A stretch of 64,000 nucleotides of DNA from Caprimulgus europaeus. Its lineage: Eukaryota; Chordata; Aves; Caprimulgiformes; Caprimulgidae. Each line of letters starts with the position of its first letter. Within the stretch, counting starts at the first letter, position 1. Position numbers and translations under genes: made by a program. This document shows, one piece after another, positions 9,900 to 21,750 of this stretch. The stretch covers positions 7,698,501 through 7,762,500 of the forward strand of contig OU015541.1 of NCBI GenBank assembly GCA_907165065.1. The letters are read 5' to 3'. The notes under the pieces were generated by a model. It was not told the DNA's origin. It saw nothing but the letters and a program-made list of their open reading frames with translations, and ran no database searches.

Positions 9900-12850
9900 A
9901 AAAATACATTAAAAGTAAATTAGTAATAGATGTTCTCAAATTTGGTGGATAGGTGCAACACAATGCATTCTTCTACAAAGTGGAACAAGCTGGTTTTGAA
10001 TCAGTAAATTAGAGGATGCATTATTTCTTTAGCAGAACAAGAATGGGCATCTCCCTTCATCCTGTTGTTAGTGTACTGTCACTGCAGCCTGCTGTGAGTT
10101 AATGGGCACAATTCCTCTGACTTCAACTGAGTTATATTAATTTCTCCTAGTGCTAATTTGACCTCATATTGTAAAATACTTAATACACAATACTTTGGTT
10201 TCTCTGTAAATATAACCAACTGCAAAACAGTCTGGGTAACTGCTTAGGATACCACATGTCATCTCACTGCTCTCATTTTAGGAAGTATCATGACAGCTGG
10301 GTATATCCTGATCAGATGTTTACTCCATTTTAACATTTGGATCTGTGTGTGTTTTGCTTTGTTTAATACAATAGAATCCATGAAGTTTCTATGCAGCTTT
10401 ATGTGAGTTTTAACAATAAAGCCTAAGGTCTATTGCAGGAACTTTTTGTTTTGCAGTAAATGTTCTCCTGCTCTCATGGTACCTGATTTACAGCATGTCC
10501 ACTGATGGACAACCAACATTCACTGTTTGCCAGTAAAAGAATTGGGCCAACCAATTAATAATTTTAAGGAAAGCCAGTTTAACAGCTCTATTAGTTTTAC
10601 AATTTAGACTTCTGCAAACTTCTGTTACATTTAAGTCACTTGATTGAGAGAACTTCAGATTTCATAGTCCTGATCTTTCATTGCTTTGCACTTTCTGTTG
10701 CCAATACACCCATGCCATGAGGGTTTAACATTACAAGTTAACATTTTGTATCCACTTACTACTTATTTTACATCTGTTGACATTAAACTAAGGGAACTTG
10801 TGCGTCATTTCCCAAGGCATAATTTCTATTCAGAAATTCAGTCCTGTACCAGGACTTCACTGATTAAAACTTCTGCAGGGACACAGCAAATAAAGTATAT
10901 ACTGCTAAAACCATATGCAACAGTCAGCAAGACATTAGAAAATTTAAGAGGGGTTGGTTCTCTACTTGATTGGGAATTTTACACTGGAATGCTTTCTGAT
11001 TGGTAATGCCAGTTTCTCCAGACCATAATTTTACTAAGAATGTAACGTTTTCAAGGTTTTTTGAGGAAGGTTGGGGTTCTTGTTGGTGGTTTGTTGTTGG
11101 TTTGGTTTTTTTTCAGGTCCAGTACTATCTGCTCAAAGTAACATAGAGAAGCTAACCTCAGAACCTTTGAAAGTTTATTATTAGCAGACATACCCCGCCT
11201 CACATCCAGGATGAATCCTGTGACCACCTTCCATCAGATATGGTGGGGTGGGTGGGTACCTCTAACCGAGGAACAGAGGAGTGTTCTGTAGCCCTGTGGT
11301 TATACACCCAGCTGAAATGTGGGATGAACTGGTTAAGGTCTTCCATTTGCACAAAATGATTCCAAAAGAAGTAACTGAATGACCTCATACATAATGTCTT
11401 TGTAAAACCACAATGTAGAGAATCTTGAACTATGGTATCCCACATCCCAGCAGGTGCCAAAACACTTGGCTAACATCTGAGTTGGGGAAAGTGCTTTTTT
11501 TAACAGAAGAGTGTCAGGAGAAAGACTTGGGTTTTATTTTGATTCAGAACTGGAAATTTTCTTACCAACTCTACTTTTGATAATTTTTCATTTGTTATAT
11601 TTTTTGTGCTGTAATTCTTTTCTTCCATAACTTCAGCAAACTATTTATAGATTACTAAATCCCAATTCTCTGGTACATGCAGTTGAAAAATACTTCCTTA
11701 TCTTCAGTGAATATTCGACCTTTGCATAACATATGTGCATATCGCTTACTCGCTCTAAATTTGGTCTCATATACTTACACTGTGAAAATGTTAATCTATG
11801 AACCATTTAATAAAAATTATTTCCAGTATTATTGGTGGTTGCTACTTAAATTGTGAGAGGACAAGAGATAGGTCAATGTTGCTTTGTACTCCATGTTACA
11901 GATTTAAAAATAATTAAAAATCCTCTTCTCCAAAGCTTGTTCAGTCAGGTGCTCTAGTTTTGATTGTCATATCTTAACTGACAAGCCAAGTGTTGTTCCC
12001 AGTTGTTCTGTAACTGAGGCTGGAATGGGGCTCTTTGTTTTCCCTTAGATGTTGGATAACTGGCACGTCTCCATGTGTGAGGAGATGTGAAGACTCTGCG
12101 ATATTATCAAACATCATTTCTAAAGGAAATGACAATTCTTTTTGTTACTTTCATTGGTACTTTTACATGGCAGTTGCTATAATTTAATGTAATTATATCT
12201 TTCACTGGTTTTTATTCTTCTATTGTATATATATTCATGCTTCCTCTGATGATAGCTTTCATTGCAGCTCCTGGTTTTCTTATATAGAAATTAACTGATT
12301 AACTTGCTGCACCTCAAGAGATATGACCCCCTAATATCCTTGCTGGATATTTTTCCATCTCAGGCTTCTCACTGATGAAGCAGTAAGATGCCCTAAACAT
12401 TTCTATTCATACTAACTCTGTCTTCTACTGTATTTTGCAATTGTCATGAGAATAGTAGTTCATTGAATTAATCTTGTTCCTAGTCATCAAATTATTGTAA
12501 CTTAGTTTCAGCAAATACAGTAGCTACTCAAAAAAACACATTACTTTATAGAGCTGGTTGAAATATTGTGCACATACAGCAAATGCGACAAAATTTGCCA
12601 CTTCACTGGGTTTGCAAAAAGGGAGAAAAGGAGAAAAAAATCCCCTTCTTTTTTTCTGCTGTAATATCACTAATTACCTCATTAGCAAAAGGCCATTCTA
12701 TCAACAAAAATGTGCTTTTTGTACATTTTATGTGAGTGACCTTGAAAGTTATATATAAAACAGAGGTTTTGTTGCACTTTTTTTGGACCAAAAAAAGCAA
12801 ATACCTGATAATGCAAAAGACAGCAGAGAAGAAAGAATTCTAGCTTCAGA
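9900..12850. other. Spacer with weak splice-like signals only
   Basis: Several 85-106-codon frames (10686-11006 plus, 11200-11460 minus) occur, but none has recognisable content. A minus-strand segment near 11574-11648 is open (FAEVMEEKNYSTKNITNEK...) and ends at a good GTAAGAAAA donor, but its upstream AG lacks a pyrimidine tract, so I do not call it an exon. A T/G-rich stretch lies at about 11070-11115. Confidence 0.45.
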
Positions 12851-12852
12851 GT

Positions 12853-12945
12853 GGAGACAGTAGCACTGTGCTCTGGGCATCAGCAATGCGGGCTGTGCCC
12901 CTAGACCTTGGTTAAATTTCTCTTGTCTCTGTGTCCTTGGACAGG
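12853..12945 (+). mobile_element. Probable ancient SINE relic (MIR-like)
   Basis: The stretch AGACCTTGGTTAAATTTCTC, followed by TGTCTCTGTGTCCTT, resembles the MIR core (gaccttgggcaagtyactta... tctctgtgcctcag). The preceding GCACTGTGCTCTGGGCATCA fits the region upstream of it. Heavily diverged, ends uncertain. Confidence 0.4.
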
Positions 12946-13197
12946 TCTGTTCAGGCTCCTATAACCCTGCATCCTACTCCCATTTTCTGCCTACCATGTT
13001 AAGTTACATTAGGAGATCTCAGGGGTACAAAATTGTCTTTTATTATCTTTTGTATCTTGCCTTGTAAAATTTATTTGAGTGTCTGGTGGAGGTTATATAG
13101 GTATAATAATGTGTGGCGTAGCATAATATTGCATAAGTCAATTAAAGTACGGTGATTCATACTAGCTGAAGAACTGTCCATCACCATTAATTTCTGT

Positions 13198-13445
13198 CTA
13201 TAGGAAATACTCTCCTGGTTTCTGCAGTATGATTATGGAATACAATGTTGGAAGCAGTGGCAGCCCACTGAGTAAAACACAGCTCATTGCAATGTAGCAT
13301 TCAGAAAGTTCTCCCAATTCCACAGACATTTCCAGTTCCTCTGCCTCATGTTTTGATGCAAGGTCATTTTCACTCATGTCCACCACTACACAGTTGTGAG
13401 GAATGTAGTCATAAAAGATGTGATCATAATATAATTCATAAGTAC
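13198..13445 (-). other. Candidate terminal exon with a membrane-like segment (unidentified)
   Basis: A good acceptor (T-rich, ...TTTTCTGCCAG) precedes an open frame of about 81 codons on the minus strand that ends at a TAG at 13198. The N-terminal part is rich in Tyr, Asp and His (YELYYDHIFYDYIPHN), the middle is acidic (EAEELEMSVELGELSE), and the end carries an uncharged stretch of about 20 residues (YIAMSCVLLSGLPLLPTLYS) that could span a membrane. I do not recognise the protein. No poly-A signal was assigned. Coding status is unproven: length alone is within chance for this composition. Confidence 0.25.
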
Positions 13446-15570
13446 CTGGCAGAAAATAAATGAATATATCATTTTATTATGCCACATACTGTAATACTAG
13501 ATACTGTGAAAGGAAGCAGATGAGTTTAAGACAAAGATTGTGACTGTGCATGTTTCTGCAGTAAAACTGAGAATATAGTTATCTGCCACTGTGGATACAT
13601 CACAAATACCTGGCAGATCACAACATTTGTCATCTGATAATCTAGTTCTCTTAATTTTGTGCCTGAGAAGCTTGAACAGGTTCTGTTCTTGAAATCATAA
13701 GCCACATATTGACTGAATCCTAGAGATATACCTATATTACATGGTCAGAAGTCAATACATTCGATCCTGTCTATGGCAAACGACCACATATAGCACTAGG
13801 CTTCTCTGTTGTATTTTTCCCATTCCCATATACAGAAAGCACTCTTCTAGGAGTTGTAATTGGGACAATTTTTGTTCAGATCTGACAGGTAAAGAAAATC
13901 CCTACATTTTTATGAACCAATACAGACTTACTGGCTAAGAACCTGAAATAAAAGCTCAGAAATCAGTTCCCCCAACCAGGAAAGGAAATATGAAATATTC
14001 TGGGATAATTCACTATTAAGTCTAAAGTTGCCCACCAGAATTTGGAGGGGAGTCTTATTTAATTGTACCATGGGAAAAATCATTACCGTATTGAAATCAA
14101 TGACAGACCATGCTTTTGATGGAATTAAAGCCAGAAATCTACTGTTGTTTCTCATACTGATTAAAATAGTGCTTCAGAATCAAGCACCAAGAGAAAATTA
14201 ATGGTCTCTCCATCTGCTTTTTAGGAGAACTGATCACTAGGGCATTTAAATTTCATATTTGTAGCCATATTCAAATTGGTACTCTCAGGAAAGCTAATGA
14301 CAATTAGCTAAAACTTCAAATTTAAGCCTTTTGTAAAATAATTTTGTTTTCTGAAGTTTCTAATGCATATAGAACCCAGATGGTATTTTTTTTCCTTATA
14401 ATTTCATACCAAACTTTGCTCTTGCAAATCTAGACTTACAGCTTAGACAGGGGCTTCCTACTGTTCACTGGCTCACAAACTGGCTTTTCTCAGGAGGTAA
14501 AATGAAGAGGAGAAAGCATCTGAGGAAGGAATGATCAGCTTATAGTCAAATTTGGTCTCTACAGACCTGGGGCAGGTTGACCCAGTTGGCTTGTGAGTCT
14601 GAATTAAATCAGAGCTAAGAAAACCAGAGGAGAGGTAGCCAGTTACTAGCAGGGAAATTCAGAATAGTTCTGTCAATGCTAATGAAGATACTCTGAGCAC
14701 GCAGCGGTGGAAAGCCCAGCGTTCAATTTGTTGTTGCTTCTGCATATGAAGGTTTGAAACACAATCAGGTAGCAGGGATTCTCACTGGCTTGCCTCCCCT
14801 CCCTAAATAAGTATGAGGTGCCCCTTTGCGATGTGCTTCCTTTGTGATGCAAAGCCAAAACTTGCTTTTATTTATGGAAATCAAATTAAGGAATATAGCA
14901 ATAAGAAAAAGGGTGTAGGCAGTAAAACATAGCTGATGGGATTGTGCATTCCTACACTAAAATATTCTATGGAAGGGTATTTAGCAATAGATGCAGTTTA
15001 CAACAATGTGCCTTTTTTGAGGGGTGGGGGGGGAGGTCCCAAGTTCAGAGACTGTGAGGTTTCACTTTTCAAGACACAGTCATATTTACAGAGCACTTTC
15101 ATACTGTCAGAGTTGCTGGGGAAGAAATTCAGTCAGCCATTAAAAGGTGGGAAAGCATCCTGCTGTTATGTATATGAGAGCAGGGCTTTGTCTTGTCACA
15201 TGTCAGATACGCAGCAGTAGAGGGAGAGAAAATCGTATTGGTATATGATGGAGTTTGCAAGATGTCCTCCAAACCTTAATTATTGGAATGTGTCCTGGGA
15301 TAAGTGATGCTGTCATTGAACCCTGATTAGTTCAGAGGCAGAGTGGATGCAAGAGGGAGGAAACATAATGTCAGACTGGTTAATTAGCAAGCAAGTAAGA
15401 GAAACCCAAATTGTACGATCTGATGAGCAATTTGTCACCCACTCATTTTAAATGAGAAATGTGGTATCACTTTGCATTTCTTTTATATTTTCAATTTTTT
15501 GGATCTCTTTATATAAGAACTAACTTTGTAACTCCTCTGTGGGGTAAGCAAGTGTTAGTGTGCTTACTAC
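13446..15570. other. Spacer, no recognisable gene
   Basis: Unique AT-rich sequence. A G-rich run occurs at about 15020-15035. The open frames here (13928-14155 minus, 14936-15220 plus) show no domain or convincing splice context. Confidence 0.5.
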
Positions 15571-15690
15571 TAGGTGAGAAAAACTTATGGCTGAGAAGAG
15601 TAAGTGACTTGTCCAGAGGTTGCACATCAAGATCACTGGCAAAAACACTGAGTCTGAGTCTATACTGGCAGCCATGTACTCTAACCTGGT
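15571..15690 (-). mobile_element. Ancient amniote SINE relic (MIR/L3-like), antisense
   Basis: Reading the plus strand, the segment follows the antisense order of a MIR/CORE-type element: AGTAAGTGACTTGTCCAGAG, then GTTGCACATCAAGATCA, CTGGCA, and a tail GCCATGTACTCTAACC. The same order is known from amniote SINE consensus sequences (aagtgacttgcccaaggtcacac ... ctggcagagc ... gtgctctaacc). The overlapping 118- and 80-codon frames are shadows of this element. Confidence 0.55.
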
Positions 15691-17598
15691 TTAGAAACAA
15701 GAATATATGGTGCAAAAAAATTAGAGAGATGGAGAAGGGTGTAAAATTCAAGGTCAGAATATTTTGTCTGTTAATTATACTGTCCCCAGCACGTTCAAGG
15801 TTTCAGTTCATTTAGCATTCCAAGGACGTGAGCTTGGGGTAAATATATTTTGTGCTATTTTGGTGATAAAAAAGCTACTGAAAGCTGATTTAAACTAACA
15901 AGTGGGAGTTTCTATCTGCACATGGATATTCTTCAGTGCCACGGTGCTGCCAAATGCCTTCACTACCACCTCTTCTCTTAGCATCAGGAGTCTGCATGGG
16001 GGAAACCAGCACTAATGCACTCCTCTTGCGCTGCACAGTCTGTAAGGTCAAGAACAACCATAAAGAACTGAGAGTAATTTTATTCTTGTAGGGACTAGAC
16101 TTGCTCAAAATCAGAGAAATGCCAAGTGTTCTTCCTTTCACCTTCAAATTTCTGGGCTGCATCTCAGACGTTTCTTAGGACTATTTGTGAACATGGAACT
16201 TCTAATATATTTATGAGCCATTCTTCTTGACGTTAATTATTTGAGCAATTCTTGATACTAGTTATTTGAACATTTCACAAAAGCAAACCTAGCTCTCAGC
16301 AGACTGCTATTTCTTTGTCAATGCTCAGTAAACATCACCCTTTAAAATGGAGAAGGGTAATCATCCAAACATGTAACTTGGAAGGTGTTTGGCCAAAAAA
16401 AGCAACAAAATCATTTCCTATTGTTCTTTCACAACAGGAAGACTCTTTTTTTTAGCCTTTGAAAAGTACAGAGTACTTTAGCATTTCCTGGATCACTTTT
16501 GAAGACTTGCAGCTTCTGAAGGAGTCCTTGAGTGATCTTACGAACGAGCAGTGCTTTAAAGCATCATATCAAGATTTTATAATAGGGTATTCAAGATGTC
16601 TATTACATTTAAAGCATGAAGAAGGGCTTGTCTTTCTGAAAGTTTGCCTGTCTTTTTCCAGTCTAAACAGCTGATCTAATAAAAGGTATTACCTATTACC
16701 TCCACCTACAAACTGCATATTTCATATCTTTGGAGCATCACAATCACCACGTTATTGCTATTACCACCATAATAAGTGCATATGGGCATGAATAATGGTT
16801 TCCAGAAAGTGATCAAAGTGACCAGTTCAAGGATTTCTCTCTTCAAAGAAGAGGAGAGGGGAAAAAAAGGCTTTTAATTCTAAAACAATATATGTCTTAA
16901 GGGTAAAGATTTCCCGTAATGAGTCCCCTGCTGTTATTATAGGATTCAAGAATTGTGAACTGCCCTGAACTCTCCTGCTTTGTCCTTGAGGTACGTAACA
17001 GTTTGCTGCTTTGTCATTTATTGATGCTTGTTATTGATACGTATTTTGTGGCCCAGATTTTGTAGCAGGTGTGGAGCAGATGCTTTGTGGGTCTTCTGGA
17101 TTAAAGATCTGTCAGGGATACCTGCAGATCTTGATCCTTCAGTAGTTCCTTCTTTCTGTCTCAGTATAACTCAGGATGTGACAGTGACATCTGGACAGGG
17201 AAGGAAATGTAAGAAGAGCTACTTTGTATTTATAAAGCTTTAGAGACTCACATATTCAGAGCCCCTGTGTGAACTCATCTGAACCCAAAAAACAACATTC
17301 AGTGTTGTAGGGATCTTGGCAAATAGGTTTCTGTGACATTCCCTGAATGTGTTCCAGTGGGTACAGTAGCTCCCCACTACCACTTGTTCTCCAGCATGGT
17401 AATGAAATGCAGAATATCTTTTGAGTGATTTATAATAGTCATAGGGTAAATTTTGTTTTCCTTCCAATAATTTTAACCTGGTGCCGTATACAAAGTGATT
17501 ACATGTCTAAAATGATGCTAGGCCAAGTTCTGCGCACACACAGAATATAACTCTACAGAAGTCATCTGGAATACAAGGGAGATGGCCAAATTCAAAAA
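15691..17598. other. Spacer, no recognisable gene
   Basis: Unique sequence with short frames on both strands (for example 15890-16162 minus, 16459-16674 plus, 17240-17467 minus). None resembles a known protein. No further repeat recognised. Confidence 0.5.
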
Positions 17599-17599
17599 T

Positions 17600-17607
17600 T
17601 ATATATA

Positions 17608-17672
<65 letters not shown>
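17600..17672. repeat. Long (AT)n microsatellite
   Basis: About 36 AT dinucleotides with a single interruption (TT) near 17610-17611. This is the longest simple repeat of the window and is probably length-polymorphic; it can also form cruciform structures. Confidence 0.95.
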
Positions 17673-17674
<2 letters not shown>

Positions 17675-19029
17675 AGATGAGGGTGAGAGGAAGGATTTTC
17701 TTTCTCTAAATCATCCTAAGTTTCTTTGTTTTATTCTAAATCCTTCAACAGACTTTGCCTTCAATGCTGGATTAATTTGATACTAGAACAAATAACGTTT
17801 ATTTTGTAAAATTTTGGGTTAGATTTCAGGTACAGAAAGCAAGATGTCACAAATAAAAACAATTAAGGTGAACTCAACCGTTGCCTAGATAGTTGAAAGA
17901 TAAGTCATAACCTTTAGGATCACAACAAGTAAAGCTGAGTTTTGAGGGGTTTTAATGTTGCTCTCCATCCTAAATTCAAACTTAGGCTGGATACCTAAAT
18001 CTCTAGATTATCTGTCCCTAGACAGCCCCACTGGAGCTCCCCCTTGCTTGGTCCGTGATGTTAATGGAGGCCGTGGAATTCTGGCAGGTGGTTGATTGTG
18101 TCTTGCTTTGGATTCAAGTCCTGCAGCAATTCTGCTGTTAAAAGTGGACTATTTAGCATGACATCCAATTGGCTTTATTTTTGAAGAGATAAAATATGGC
18201 CTGGTCAGATTTAACCTGCTGCAGTGCTGCACAATTGCTTCTGATTGTTTTAAGTTATTTCAAGTCAGTTACTTATTATCATTTTGGCTAACAAATATTG
18301 ACACATCAGTATTCCACCCATGGCTGAACTGACATGAGCATATAAATACGATGCTAAGCAAGCTGGCAAGTACCTTTTGTTCACAGCTACTCAAATTAAA
18401 GACAGGTACTTTGGTGTGTCTTCAACCAGAAACAAACTGTGAAAATTCATTTCCCAGTGCTATTTGGGTACTTTTGTAACTCACTATGATCACACTGCGT
18501 ATGTAGATACAAGTTAAAAATATGCTTTTCAACTCTTGCTTGTTTACGGAATATTAGAAGCACTTTATAAAAGTGTTAATTAAAGCTGTATTTTAATAGC
18601 ATTCTTATGAAGGTGCACATACATTCTGGAGAGATTCTCAAATATAATTTACTTGCAAAACAATTGGGATTACAATGATGAAAATAATTCAAGTATTATT
18701 TTTTTTATTTCCACTACCTTTACTACTAAATTGATTATGCTTAGATGTCTCACAAATATAGAAAATAAAAAAGAAATAAATATTTTTTCTTAAATATTTT
18801 CAAAAGTTATTTTTAAATAGACTTTCTTCATTTCAATCTACTCATTTTCAAAGGGAGTTAGGTATGCATGAAGTTTTCAAAGGGGTTAGCCATACGTTTC
18901 TGCTCATGAAAAAGGTAGTTCTATATTTGATTAGCTATGTAAGATATCTTGTGTGCACCCAGCTATCAGTCAACTGAACTCATGCAGTCATAAGAATTGT
19001 ACAAACATGTACAGCACAGCAGCACTTAC
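17673..19029. other. Spacer; possible conserved non-coding stretch at 18150-18430
   Basis: No gene is visible. The part from about 18150 to 18430 is unique, less AT-skewed, and contains the palindrome CCAATTGG (18165-18172) and CTGCTGCAGTGCTGCAC-type sequence (about 18215-18235). It has the feel of a vertebrate conserved element, but without an alignment this is only an impression. Confidence 0.3.
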
Positions 19030-19070
19030 AAAGATGTTCTCCACAGAGATGTGCTTTTTGATAACTCTAC
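19030..19070 (-). other. Candidate 41-nt micro-exon (unidentified)
   Basis: On the minus strand a plausible branch region and pyrimidine-containing tract end in TATTTTAG, followed by 41 nt and then a donor GTAAGTGCT. Two frames are open; one reads RVIKKHISVENIF (phase 1 in, phase 0 out). I do not recognise it. Splice signals are good, but the segment is too short for coding evidence. Confidence 0.15.
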
Positions 19071-19339
19071 CTAAAATATTTAGAATGAGATTTAAATGTT
19101 TTCAGGGGTATTCCTTGAAGTTGTGGAAATTATTTGTTATGCAAACTATGGTGTGAACTTTCCTGATTTAGCAAGTTATTTTGTAGGACTGAGTAGAGAT
19201 CTCTCCAGTGTGAAGTGCTAAATTATGATCTGCAGAATAACAGGACCATACGCTGCTCAGAATAATGAATGTGTAAGGCTATGCCATATGCTGTGTCTGA
19301 GGGAAGGGTGGAAGTGTGGCTTTATGCTCTCTTAAACCC

Positions 19340-19421
19340 AGCTGTAGGACAATTACTGAATTCCTCCAATTGCTGAATGCCTTTGGCCATGTCTTTCTGG
19401 CCTCAGTTCCGCTGTGAACCA
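19340..19421 (+). mobile_element. Probable ancient SINE relic (MIR-like)
   Basis: The sequence TGCCTTTGGCCATGTCTTTC, then TGGCCTCAGTTCCGCTGTGAA, follows the MIR core order (gtgaccttgggcaagtcactt... gcctcagtttcc). Diverged, ends uncertain. Confidence 0.4.
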
Positions 19422-19740
19422 AGAGCAGTTGTAACTGGGTAATTTGCTCAGGGTTTGGGGAAAGTTTTGTTGTTTCTCAAGGGAGTGAGTCACTTAAATT
19501 GTTTCTTGCTGATAACAAAATCAACTTGGTTAGAATAAATAGTGATCTGAAACTCACCTGAGTTTGACATTTGTGTTAACTACATTTTTTCATTTTTCCT
19601 TACTCATGATTTCTGAATTGTTCTGAAGTCAAAAATGTCAAAATATATTGAAGCTATCTGTATTTCTGGTCATCTTCTTGCCAGAACACATTAGAAACTT
19701 CAGCAATAATATCTTTTCTCACAAGCTTTTTGTCTCTTAC

Positions 19741-20038
19741 ACAAAGAAAATGTTCAGATAAGCAGCTGTGCTCTTGGGACCACATCTGAACAGGCTTCAC
19801 AACCAGACATAAGCTGTGATCTAAACAATTGCTTAACTACGTAAAGTTTAGATCTTGAGCTGAACGTAGAGTTTCCATCTCTATTATTGACAACAGTTTG
19901 CAACCAAAAGCCTTTACCCAAACGTCTTTGAACTTCTGGAAGGTTACAGGCAGATGAGATTACAGGCTTCTTGGCTTGGACCCACCTCTCTTTTTTGTAT
20001 TGTTTTTTAGGGACCATTTTCAACGTGCTTAGCCAATA
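19741..20038 (-). other. Candidate exon with a 94-codon open end (unidentified)
   Basis: A strong acceptor (GGATTGTCTTTTCAG) on the minus strand opens a frame of 94 codons ending with TGA at 19754-19756. A donor-like GTAAGAGAC follows at 19740/19739. Only one frame is open, so if spliced it would be a terminal coding or a non-coding exon. The translation is basic (KKQYKKERWVQAKKPVISS; SRSKLYVVKQLFRSQ) with a Cys pair near the end (GCEACSDVV). I recognise no family. A second open minus frame of 77 codons lies just upstream (20149-20382) in a different frame. Confidence 0.25.
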
Positions 20039-21620
20039 CTGAAAAGACAATCCCACTATATAATGACTTCTGATAATTCTCTCTAAGTTTAACAGACATG
20101 TGCCCGATGTTTATTTGACTTAAGGGAAAGGAATACGTAAACTGTGCATCAAGGGCAGGGAATAGCTAACGTTTCTGCTTCCACATCTGTCTGAAACACA
20201 GAGACTATCTTGTCCAGACAATTATTTAACTTTCTTATTAAAGAAAGCATAGGAACTTCTTCCTTTATTGTCTGTCTATTAATTAGAAAAGGAGGTACGG
20301 CTTTCAAGTCTCCTTTTGACTCCTTAAGTGGAAAAAAAGTCTCAGAACATTTTATCCAGTCTGTGTGGTTGTCAATACACAAGGAGAGGAAGGGGACATG
20401 TCAGATGAAGTAAATACAAAGAGGGAAATAGCATAGTCAAAAGTTATTAAGAAATGGTACGCTCCGTGCAAAAATGATTGCAAATGCAGAGACAATAAAG
20501 CTTGAAGCATGTTAAAATCCAGCACAGTTACACATCTGAGTTTCCATTTATTATAGTTCACTATTTTAAAATGGATCCTGAGTCATAAACATGGCTGCCA
20601 GGAGGTCCACCTGGGTCCCATGAAAAAGATAATAAATACCCCTTCCCTGACTTTCTTCTGTCATATTACAGATATTGCAGTGATTGCTTTGGGGCTTTCA
20701 ACTAGGGCCCTAGGAACCGTGTCCCCTGTGCTTTCCTCTCTCCATAAGTCGTGGTTATAAAACATTTTCATCTGTGCTCTGTATCAGAAAGCATCTGCAT
20801 TTTATTATATTTCATCTTTGTGCCAAGAAAGGAATATGTTTTGGAACTTCCGAGCACCATCATATAATTTTCATTAATAAAAGGAGGAGGGAAGTACCAT
20901 CATCCAGCACTTGAAATGACCTTAAAACAGGACCCATACGAAACTGCACAGAAACAAAAGATCTCGACTAGCAGGACCCAGGTTCTATGGTGGCAGTTCC
21001 TTGACATTACACAAATAATGAACAAATGGTGCCAACTTTTTAATATTAAAAAAAAAATGAAGAAAAGAAAAATGATAGTGACTACTCATAAAATACTGAT
21101 ATCCTGTAGTAGCCATATATCAGCTCAGTTTAAATAAGTTCAGCAGTATAACTAAAACGAGCCATAGCTGTTTGTTTTTTAAAACCTTGCTGGAAAAAGC
21201 AAAGCCTTTACAGCATTTCTTATTGTCATTTATTTCTAGAATAATCTGTGCCAGAATTGTCCATTATCAGCAAATAGAAGGCTGAACCAACCTTTTTTTT
21301 TTTTTTTTTTGGCAGAAATAAGCTGTAATGGTGCATCCACAAAACCAAGGAATTCCCTGGCCTCTCATGGATGTTGGCAAGGCATTAACAACACCTTGCT
21401 CTCTCCTCGTCTCATACTTCCATTTGGTTTTTGGGTTTTTTTTAGTGTAGCAATGTGTGCTGGCAAGTACCCTGTGGCCTGCATGGAGTAGATGTTCTCT
21501 CAAGTTACAGAGCTCAGCGTTGTTGGAAAGGCTGTTTGCAATGCAGCAGTGAGCTCAGCCCAGCTAGTCCCTTCCTGTCCTGTTTTTCAGTGACATTTAT
21601 TTTCTCCATGAACACAGGAG
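20039..21620. other. Spacer with open frames of unclear status
   Basis: The minus frame at 20149-20382 (for example DWIKCSETFFPLKESKGDLK, ending ETLAIPCP) is protein-like in composition and preceded by a pyrimidine-rich stretch, but no donor or domain supports it. A T18 run at 21293-21310 followed by GGCAG imitates a splice acceptor. No recognisable gene. Confidence 0.4.
21293..21310 (+). repeat. Poly-T run (T18)
   Basis: Eighteen consecutive T. It could be the antisense tail of an old retroposon, but no element body is recognisable next to it. Confidence 0.8.
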
Positions 21621-21750
21621 CTCACTTAATCTACCTCAGTTTCCCAGTGTATGAAATAAAATATTACTGATCTTCACAAAACCATAATAAGGGCAAAAAG
21701 GTCAATAAGAGCTCTAAGCTAGAAGTGCTTTGCAAGTGCAAATTATTTTT
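21621..21750 (+). mobile_element. Ancient amniote SINE relic (MIR/L3-like), 3' half
   Basis: The order CTTAATCTACCTCAGTTTCC, TATGAAATAAAATATTACTGA, then GAGCTCTAAGCTAGAAGTGC and TTTGCAAGTGCAAATTATT matches the 3' half of MIR-type elements (acttaacctc...cctcagtttcc, tgtaaaatgggataata, gatctaagctgaaaagtgctatataagtgcaaattatt). This is the clearest relic in the window. Confidence 0.6.

Noticed and set aside
11574-11648. 25-codon open segment with good donor on the minus strand
   Set aside because: The only suitable upstream AG lacks a pyrimidine tract, so exon status is not supportable.
15459-15815. 118-codon plus frame and 80-codon minus frame
   Set aside because: Both overlap an antisense MIR/L3-like SINE relic, which explains the sequence.
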